A program made the position numbers and the translations under genes. A stretch of 64,000 bases of DNA from Atherinomorus stipes (Eukaryota > Chordata > Actinopteri > Atheriniformes > Atherinidae), in assembly GCA_023101725.1 (NCBI GenBank), contig JALJCO010000083.1, positions 972,501 to 1,036,500 of the forward strand. Direction: 5' to 3'. Of this stretch, positions 56,089 through 64,000 are shown in pieces. Below the pieces are notes generated by a model. It saw only the letters and a program-made list of their open reading frames with translations, did no database searches and was not told where the DNA came from. Each line of letters begins with the position of its first letter. Within the stretch, counting starts at the first letter, position 1.

Positions 56089-57409
56089 CAGGTGCTGGTC
56101 AACAAATTAGAATAATTTGAAATAGTGCAATCATTAAATTCTTCGAATGCATTTTTTGTGCAGAAAGCAAATCAGGTGTTCACCGCACCTGTCCTACTCG
56201 TTAGACTAATCACAGAACTCGTTACCTGTAAAAAGTTTGCTCAGCTGAGCTTTCCAAAAGGCCCATTTAGGCCATTTAACTGTGACACTGTTGTTTTATT
56301 GAATTAGAATAATGGAGAAACCGTTTCATTGAATCAGAATAATTTTTATTATAATTAGAATCATCACTTTCTCAGTATTTTGTGGCTGCCCCCTTGGCTC
56401 GTATGACTGCCTGAAGTCTCCGCGGCATCGATTTGACCAGCTTGTCGCAAGTTTCCGCACTCACAGCTTATATATGCTGAACAAGAAACAAATGGAGAAA
56501 CGGCTGAAGTGGGCCAAAGAACACGGCGAGTGGACTGCTGAAGACTGGCAGAAAGTGGTCTTCAGTGACGAATCACGCTTCTGCATCTCCTTCGGTGACC
56601 AAGATCCTCGTGTCTGGCGTCATGGTGGCGAAACCTACAACCACGAGTGCGTGAAAAGATCCGGCAAGTTTCCCCAGAGTGTTATGGTCTGGGGATGCAT
56701 GTCCGCTCGAGGTGTAGGGAAACTCTGCTTCCTCAAGAAGACTGTCAATGCTGCCGTATATCAAGATGTTCTGGAAACGTTCCTGATTCCGACTGTTGAG
56801 GAACAGTTCGGCGAAGAAGACTTCATATTTCAACAGGATCTTGCACCGGCTCATGCGGCAAAGTCGACCAAAGATTGGTTCACTACAAAACAGCTTGAAG
56901 TTTTGGCATGGCCGGCCAACTCGCCTGACCTCAGTGTCATAGAAAACCTTTGGGCCATCGTCAAGCGGAAATTCGCGACAGTAAGCCTACTACGCTGGAC
57001 CAACTGAAGCAGAACGTTGCCACTGCCTGGGAAGCTGTGAGTGCGGAAACTTGCGACAAGCTGGTCAAATCGATGCCGCGGAGACTTCAGGCAGTCATAC
57101 GAGCCAAGGGGGCAGCCACAAAATACTGAGAAAGTGATGATTCTAATTGTAATAAAAATTCTGATTCAATGAAACGATTTCTCCATTATTCTAATTCAAT
57201 AAAACAACAGTGTCACAGTTAAATGGCCTAAATGGGACTTTTGGAAAGCTCAGCTGAGCAAATTTTTTACAGGTAACGAGTTCTGTGATTAGTCTAACGA
57301 GTAGGACAGGTGCGGTGAACACCTGATTTGCTTTCTGCACAAAAAATGCATTCGAAGAATTTAATGATTGCACTATTTCAAATTATTCTAATTCGTTGAC
57401 CAGCACCTG
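56089..57409. mobile_element. Fold-back Tc1/mariner element with about 375-bp inverted arms
   Basis: Flanked by TA on both sides (56087-56088, 57410-57411). The ends CAGGTGCTGGTCAACAAATT and its inverted copy (one mismatch) start arms that run 56089-56469 and 57035-57409. The inner 100 bp of the left arm is an inverted copy of the 3' coding end of the transposase, not of its 5' end. The element therefore lacks its own upstream half. The unique centre is 565 bp. Confidence 0.93.
56474..57007 (+). pseudogene. Tc1 transposase catalytic part, 5'-deleted and frameshifted
   Basis: The 177-codon frame holds the DD34E triad: D32 in FSDESRF, D122 in FQQDLAPAH, and E157 in SPDLSVIENLW, with exactly 34 residues between D122 and E157. 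RLKWAKEHGEW and VMVWGCMSARG are further Tc1 blocks. The N-terminal paired-type helix-turn-helix domain (normally about 110-130 residues) is missing because the left arm replaces it. A one-base loss near 56982 ends the frame at 57005-57007. The original C-terminus (PTTLDQLKQNVA ... RAKGAATKY) continues in another frame to TGA at 57127-57129. It cannot encode a working enzyme; it may be mobilised in trans through its intact TIRs. Confidence 0.92.
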
Positions 57410-57689
57410 TACTTCCAAACATTGGGAAGTGCATGACTTGTTGAAACAATATGAAAGTAACCATCAAGTTGGGCATAAATGAATCCATTTTAAAGCTCTC
57501 TGGCTTCTCGCAAGGTTGAGCATGACAAACGTAAACAAGGCCTGTCCAGTAACCTTCTCCTCAGCTATGTCTTTGCAATGTGTGCAGGAAGTGGCTTTCC
57601 ATTGCTGAAAACTGCATGGATGTCCTTGGAAGATAAGTGGACTTGATGGTAGCACATGTTGTCCTAAAATGGACATGAAATCACAGATA

Positions 57690-59303
57690 CAGTTGCAATC
57701 AAAATTATTCAACCCCCACTGCAAGTAAGATTTATCCGCAAAATCAACAAACTAGCAACTGTTTTCAACAATCAACCAAGAATGTTTAAAACTGCTCAAC
57801 ACAACTAATATTGCAAGTGGCTTCTCTTAATTCGGCACAAAATGATTCAGCCCCTGAACATATTTTTCAAATCAAGTGTGGTCTCAACCAAGTGGTCTAA
57901 AAACCGAGGTCCTAGACTTACTGTGAAATACCTGCAGCAAGACTTGGCGGCATCAGGCACTGAGGTTTCAGTGTCTAAACAGTACACTAAACACTGAAGG
58001 GTTCCATGCTTCGAACTCCAAGGCGACACCACTACTGACCCAAAGACGAGAAAAGTCTGCTAAAATTTGCTCAACTCTGTATAAATAAACCAAAAAGGTT
58101 GGGGTATTTTGTTATGTGAAGTAATAAACCAAACCTAGAACTTTTCAAGCCTGTAGATCAGCAGTATGTCTGAAGGAGAAAGAAATGAGAATCCCCTGCC
58201 TACAGTGAAGCATGGTGGTGGCTCAGTGATGCTCTGGGCTGCTCAGCTTCCTCTGGTGCTGGAAACCTTTAGCGTGTAGAGGGCAAGATGGAATCAATCA
58301 AATATCAGGAAATCTTGAGAGAATTTCATGCCACTGGTGAGGAAGTTGAAGCGTCAGCATCATTGGACCTCCGTACAAGGAACGATCCCAAGCATATTTG
58401 AGTTTCCACTAGGGATGGGGATATGGACTAAAAAATATATCACGATAATTTATCTTATTTATCACGGTAACGATAAATGACAAACTATCAGCAAAATATT
58501 TTGTATTATAAATCTGTCACTAAATTCTGTCTTGAAAGCCCTACAAAATACTAAAGCCACTAAACTATATCAATTAAGTTCAAGTAGTGCACCTGTACTG
58601 CAAAACTGTAGTGACACCAATCAAACAAGTCTGAAATATGAGACACTAAATTCCACACTTATTCAAATGATGCAAACAGCAAAACTAACTTGGCTTATTA
58701 AAAAACGTAAAAAGTAGTGCAACTGCAAACACAACCTGATAAATTGTCATCTCACGATAAAAACGATAAATTCAAATTGTTATTGTGGGAATTTCTTTGA
58801 CGATATATCGCACACGATAAAATATCGCCCATCCCTAGTTTCCACCAAGGCTTGGTTTCAGAAGAAGCCTTAGAAGACATGAGTGGCCATCACAGACTTG
58901 AGTCCCTTTGAAAATCTGTGATGGGATTTGAAAAAGGTGGCTGCACCACGCAAACCCAAGAACACGAGTGAACTGGAGGCCTTTGGCCTTGAAGAATGGG
59001 CTGAGATTCCCCAGGAACGCTGCCAGAAGCTGGTGTCTGGTTATGCATCATGTTTGCAGCAGGTCACAACAGCAGAAGGTTGCCCTGCTAATTATTAGTT
59101 ACGGTCATGACAGGGTTGAATAATTTTTAGACTCTGGTGGTCATTAAAAGTGATTTTGTGCTGAATTAGGAGAAACCATTCATAATATTGGTTGTGTTGA
59201 GCCATTTAAAATATTTTTTGTTTGTTGCAAACAGTTACTAATTTGTTGATTATGCAAATAAACCTTATTTGCAGCAGAGGTTGAACAAGTTTGATAGCAA
59301 CTA
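57690..59303 (+). mobile_element. Decayed Tc1-like element interrupted by a hAT-like MITE
   Basis: The left end CAGTTGCAATCAAAATTATT is followed by CAACCCCC and preceded by TA. The right end (GGTTGAACAAGTTTGATAGC, AACT) is its diverged inverted copy. Coding remnants include VKHGGGSVMLWAA (58207-58245) with several stops. The insertion 58410-58837 splits it. Without that insert the element is about 1.18 kb. Confidence 0.82.
58410..58837. mobile_element. hAT-like MITE, TSD GTTTCCAC
   Basis: It starts TAGGGATGGGGATATGG and ends AAAATATCGCCCATCCCTA. Exact 8-bp duplications GTTTCCAC lie at 58402-58409 and 58838-58845. Same family as 2896-3337 in inverse orientation (shared blocks AACACAACCTGATAAATTGTC and TTTCTTTGACGATATATCGC, given here up to 20 bp: ACACAACCTGATAAATTGTC, TTCTTTGACGATATATCGC). 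Confidence 0.92.
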
Positions 59304-59506
59304 ATTTGCCAGCAGCAGTGAAACAGGCCTACACCTTCACAGTTGTTTGGACATGCTACTGAATATGTTCTAGATCAGAATTAGGAAATATGGTCCTTGA
59401 GGTCTACGGTCAGTTTGTGTAATTTCTTCTTTAAACAAAACAAACCAAAAAATAAACATAACATTTAAACATGGCACTGCTACCACTTTGCTGCGATTGC
59501 AGTCAC

Positions 59507-60240
59507 TAGAGATGTGACGTTCATGAACGAATAGATTCTTTTCAAGGAATGATGAGAATTGCCATTTTTTAAATTAGTCATTCTTGCATCCAAATTGTTC
59601 ATGCTGCCTTCACGTGACGTGTGCCATCATGGGAGTATCATATCCAACATGATTCATTCACATAAAAGCATCTATGGGGAGAAAGGGTGGTTCAAAAAAC
59701 AAATATTGTTAGCTCTGTCCAAAACATTTACTAAAATTTGTTCTGATGTAGCACAGGTTTGCTCTATTTCTATCAATATTTTCTTGAAAAATATCAATTT
59801 TTTTTGTGCATATATTTTTTTAGATTAGCCTTTATTCTTTTTACATTCTTTGCATGACTAGAATTTTTGGGTAAAGTTGTTTTGCATGAAAGATGATCAT
59901 AGCCAGCTTAGTTTTTGTGCCCAAAGAAGTTTTAGGAAGGGAAAATCCAAAATTGTGATCTCACTGTCAAAGCTCGGGAATATGGAGCCTCCTTATAATG
60001 CTTACAATGAAAACAATAATCCAGAGTATTTCCCACCAACAGATTATAAAGTGGAGTGTGTGTTTCAAATATTCTGATCAAATCTTGCCTTATAAATTGC
60101 TATCAGTGATTATTTCCTTGATTTTAAAAATGAGTTACTATTGATGAAAAATATGAATGAGCCAGTCTTTTTGAATGACTCTTAAAAAGGAACGGATCAT
60201 TATAATCCGGCTCCCCTCAGCGCCATAAGTCCCATCGCTA
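59507..60240. mobile_element. Probable hAT-like element, TAGAGATGTGACGTTC start
   Basis: It begins TAGAGATGTGACGTTCATGA and ends AAGTCCCATCGCTA. Sub-terminal GAACGAATAGATTC and GGAACGGATCATTATAATCC are typical of a common fish repeat. The flanks give no clear TSD. Confidence 0.45.
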
Positions 60241-61761
60241 CATGTCGCATGGGAAATGAGGATTCTTTCAACCAATCAATAGCTTGCAGTGCGTCAAGCT
60301 CAACCTTTCAAGGTTCATGTCTACAAGTTTTACTCCAGAATTGTTTTTACTCTCTGTATTTTCAGCTATTTTGTACAGCTGATGTGCAAAAATGGATGAA
60401 CATCCAACTTTTCATGCTGTCTGCAAAGAAAATTAATACAGGAAATGGTCAATTTCTTTTTTGTTTATAGAAAAGATATGTTTCTAGTTAAATACTTAAG
60501 TAGACCTTAAATGAGCTCAGGATGAGAGAAGGTAGCAGCATTTCTGGATTTTGATTTATATACTTTTCTACACACTATATCAGTACTTTAAGCCAACGCT
60601 GTTTTTATTCTGTACTGTAGGTGATGGAAAGAGCTTTCCTCTAGTCGGCAGAACAAAAACAGTGTGATGCATAAGTCCGTAGTGTCACTTAATAAATCAT
60701 GCACTTGGATATGCAGTACATGTGCTGGATATCCTTGTCTTGTTTGCAGTCCAAGCCCAGATTTGGAAACTGAACAGATTTTTAAATGACTCCCTCTTCA
60801 GAGAGGAGTGTGTTGGTGTGTGCAGGACCTCAGTTTTGTGGCAGACGTTGCTATTAAACCCACTAGTGAGAATTTTCTTTGAATAATCATTGTGGAGATG
60901 TTGTCCCTCAGGCTTTCATTGTATGAAAGTGTGTAGAGCAGGAATATGCAGCAAATTTATGGAATAAGTGTTAAATGTGAGTGGGTGAATGCTGCATGTG
61001 CTCAAATACTAAGTGATGTACAAAGGTGTTAAAAAAAAAACCCAGTCCATTTACCATTTTTGTGGAGGATATTCTTAGTATCAGTGCAGCATATTTTTGT
61101 GATATTCTACCTTGTCAAACTTGGATCCTCCATTTAAATATTATTACTTTAAGCTTGATGTTGCAATAAGCATCACACGATGGCAATACTGGTTAGTATC
61201 AGCATGATCGTGTCTGTTTAAATGCTGTACCACTCTGCACAGAGGCAATTCAAGAGTTAATTTCACAGGGGGGCCCTTCCAACTAGCAACAATCACCCTT
61301 TCGTTTGTCATTTATTCTTCAAAAATACATGTATGATATGAATAAGTTCCTCAAATGTAACCCTTTGTTCTTTGGTACCTTTCACTATTCTTTACTTCTG
61401 TTTCATTATTTACTTTCATTCAATTAAACAGGAGCTTGAGGATTTTACACAGTTCAAATAAAGAATGTTATTCTATGTGATGAAACCTGCATTAAGCTAG
61501 GTACACACTTCAGTATTCCTCAAACCTTCAGAGATGTAGACCACACACTTGATTATTACATAAGTCAAATCGTACAAGATTTCTCTCCTGATCATATAGT
61601 GCTGGGTGTGCACGACAGAAGACACCTGCACTAACTGATTCTTCAGCAGAGAATCTGGTTCTTCATTGTCAATATTTCAAATCTCGTGTCATCAAAGGAG
61701 ACTTCAGTGTAAAATGCATGGCGGACTTTTCAGCCTCTTTCTGGAAAAAAAAGCAAGCATA
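60241..61761. other. Intergenic, no gene recognised
   Basis: No coding exon was recognised. Bases 61495-61740 (GGTACACACTTCAG ... GTGTGCACGACAG) may be part of another non-autonomous transposon. No boundaries could be set. Confidence 0.4.
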
Positions 61762-62210
61762 CAGTTGTGCTTGAAAGTTTACGTACCCTCCCATTAAAGG
61801 CAGAAAAAAAATCAGCTGCCAATGAAAAGTTGAAATTGACAAATGTAATGATGAATAAAAATGTTATGAACATCATGACTCTGATGTGGGAAAGTATGTA
61901 ACGGAGGGTCCAGGCAGACTCCCAGGTGAGTCGTGTGCTAACCAGTCAGCCAAAGATCCCTGTGGCCAAATAGCCAGGACACATCATCACTTGGAGGCAT
62001 AGTGACAGTACTGTCGACTGCCACATTGATTTTAGAATTGTGGTTCAACAGAAATATTAAAAACAAACAAGCATGATGGGGCTCCTGAGCTAAAATTTTG
62101 TTTAGCAACACTTTGAGGCAATCACTGCAATCAGGTGTTTTCTGGAATGTTCAATAAGAGCCCCGCACCTGTTGACTGGTATTTGATCCACTATTCATGA
62201 GCAAGGTGCT

Positions 62211-62725
62211 TAGTCCAAAGTTTCCCCCTGTGAAAATAAACATTAGACTTGAGCAAGTGAAATCGGTCTTAAACTGCGCCTGTGGGCCTCTACTTGCGTG
62301 CCGTGGCGCGGTTGAATGCAACTCTCTCTCCTCCTGCCTGTAATTCACTCATTCGTATTGTTTTGGTGTGTTCGGGAGGTTTCTGGGTGGAGATTTCTGT
62401 TTACATCGCTAGATGGAGCTAAGGGCATGACGCTGTGTGGAAATGAGCTCATGATTGGAGCAGACACCAGTAACTCTAACACTCGAAGGAAAAAAAAAAA
62501 AAAAATGGCGGATGCATCAAAGAAAAAGTAAGAGCTTTAGATGGTGCACACTGGAAAACCAGGGTTAATATTGGTTTGGCTTTTACCCACTTCTGAGCTC
62601 TGAAGGAGTCGTTGGAGCTGAATAGGCCGAAGAACGAGGCGACCATTACCCTGAGGGGGAGGGGCTCGGTTTGAATACTGTTTGCAAACAAACGGTGGGG
62701 GGACTTCGGACTCTACCTTTAATTT
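62211..62725. mobile_element. MITE copy A (AAAGGTAGAGTCCG family)
   Basis: It is inserted between GGTGCT and GTCTGGGACAG of the host; the 11803-12326 element reads AGTGCTGTCTGGGACAG there. The right end reads CTTCGGACTCTACCTTTAA. The left terminus has lost about 10 bp. Copy B at 62884 is inverted relative to it. Confidence 0.82.
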
Positions 62726-62883
62726 GTCTGGGACAGGTTTTAATTTATTTTTCAACAAAAATCCAAACGATATTTTAGGTCACTTATCATTTAGTATTTT
62801 TTTTTTTTTTTTCTTCAGTTTCATGTTATTTGAATTAGTATTGTGAATTTAGCCTTTTCTTTAATGGTGGGGTAAGTAAACTT

Positions 62884-63419
62884 TTAAAGGTAGAGTCCGT
62901 AGTCCCCCCACCGTTTCTGTTTGCAAACAGCAGCATTCAAACTTGGCGCCCCTCCCTATCAGGCTAATGGCCGCCTCGTTTTTCAAACTATTCAGCTTCA
63001 AGCCTCTCCTTCAGAGCTCAGAAGCAGGTAAAAGCCAAACTAATATTAGCCCTGGTTTTCCAACTTGCATTATCTAAAGCTCTTACCTTTTTCTTCTGTG
63101 CATCCGCCGTTTTTTTTTCTTTGTCTTTTTCCTTAGAGTGACTGGCGTCTGCCCCAATCATGAGCTTATTCCCACACAGCGTCATGCTCTTAGCTCTGTC
63201 ATTGGCTGGTGATAGAAACAAATCTCCACCCAGAAATGTCCCGAACACAACAAAACAAAGCTAAAGAGCGAATTACAGGCAGGAGGAGAGAGGGTTGCAT
63301 TCAAATGCGCCACGGCACACGAGTAGAGGCCCAAAGGCGCAGTTTGAGACAGACTTGTGCAAGTGGAAATCTAACGTTTATTTTCACGGGCGGAAACTTC
63401 GGACTCTACCTTTTTTAAG
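62884..63419. mobile_element. MITE copy B (AAAGGTAGAGTCCG family), inverted
   Basis: The ends TTAAAGGTAGAGTCCG and CGGACTCTACCTTTTTTAA form a TIR of about 16 bp. TTA/TAA at the junctions would suit a PIF/Harbinger-type target, but this is not certain. It is inserted in the right TIR of the Tc1-type host. Confidence 0.8.
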
Positions 63420-63430
63420 CACAACTATAC

Positions 63431-63893
63431 AAAGAAAAGAAATTGTGTAAAGTCATGGAGACAGCAGGGATGTGGGCTGTATGGTGTGAGTTGGAGGTGA
63501 ATAAAAATTGCCAAGCAATAGATTTTTACTTCCTCTTCCATCGTCAGCAAACGGTTGACGTACAGCTGTCGCGTCTTGATTGGCTGATGTTCCGGAAGCC
63601 TATACAGAATTTCTCAGTGAGAATTGTTTTTGCTTTCTCACATCTGTGAACACAATGCATGTTCTGGTCCTTTCAGAGCACCACACACACAGGATTTCTA
63701 GTCGCAAATATTAAACGGGCTCATTATCTATGACCTCTCCTTCTGAGCAGATCAGACCCGGACTAAATCTCTCGTAACTCACTCCATACTACAGGAAGAT
63801 CAAACACAATGTCATTTGCAAACATCCGACTATGGAACTTTTGCTTGGTTTGATCTTAAAGGGGAGATCGGGACAAAAATCTGCCTAATTTTC

Positions 63894-63929
<36 letters not shown>

Positions 63930-64000
63930 ACCTGCCTTTTAAGGATTACATTTACAGCATAATACTCACAAATAAATTGTTATAGAGAGTCAGAAAGCCC
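63431..64000. other. No gene recognised; (TG)n at 63898-63926
   Basis: Apart from a TG microsatellite at 63898-63926, no feature is supported up to the window end. Confidence 0.5.

Larger units (their letters stand above)
61762..63428. mobile_element. Tc1-type MITE carrying two inverted copies of another MITE
   Basis: The left end CAGTTGTGCTTGAAAGTTTA is followed by CGTACCC and preceded by TA. The right end is split: GGGGTAAGTAAACTT before 62884 and AAGCACAACTA after 63418, followed by TA. The same family, without these inserts, lies at 11803-12326, which gives an empty-site comparison. Confidence 0.8.

Noticed and set aside
1..64000. CRISPR arrays, bacterial operons, phage modules or retroviral gag/pol/env
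   Set aside because: None seen; repeats are eukaryotic transposons and microsatellites, and no LTR pair or retroviral motif was found.

Overview
The window is vertebrate genomic DNA, most likely from a ray-finned (teleost) fish. The evidence is intron-rich genes with GT-AG introns, a Rex3/RTE-like LINE of the type common in teleosts, and a dense load of small hAT-like and Tc1-like DNA transposons. No bacterial-style operons, CRISPR arrays or prophages are present.

Three orthologues that are also neighbours on human chromosome 2p23 can be recognised in order. The 3' end of spdya (Speedy/RINGO A, a CDK activator) lies on + at 1-402. A complete trmt61b (mitochondrial tRNA m1A58 methyltransferase) lies on - at 14053-8202, in 7 coding exons and 471 codons. 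A complete wdr43 (UTP5-type small-subunit processome protein) lies on + at 15848-42136, in 18 coding exons and 658 codons. I placed every exon boundary of trmt61b and wdr43 by reading splice sites and checking phase; both reading frames close without a break. trmt61b and wdr43 are head to head with about 1.8 kb between start codons. The wdr43 side has a compact CpG-containing promoter with CCAAT, CRE-like, NRF1-like, CACGTG and YY1-like sites. spdya and trmt61b converge on a transposon-filled interval.

Almost everything else is transposon. I could delimit many insertions exactly from terminal inverted repeats (TIRs) and target-site duplications (TSDs). Several short hAT-like elements starting TAGGG carry 8-bp TSDs. 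A 5'-truncated LINE with a 13-bp TSD sits inside another repeat. A 62-bp retroposed mRNA tail has a 17-bp duplication. Four Tc1-type elements or relics are seen, including a fold-back element whose transposase lost its N-terminal half to an inverted copy of its own 3' end. Nesting three deep occurs at 22.9-25.9 kb.

Downstream of wdr43 (42.1-64 kb) no further gene can be named. The one gene-like signal there is a CpG-rich stretch at 46.9 kb with a short start-codon exon and a splice donor. No undescribed functional system is evident. The strongest leads are the fold-back Tc1 element, a possible extra in-frame wdr43 exon at 32066-32161, the orphan promoter-like site at 46.9 kb, and the nested insertion histories.
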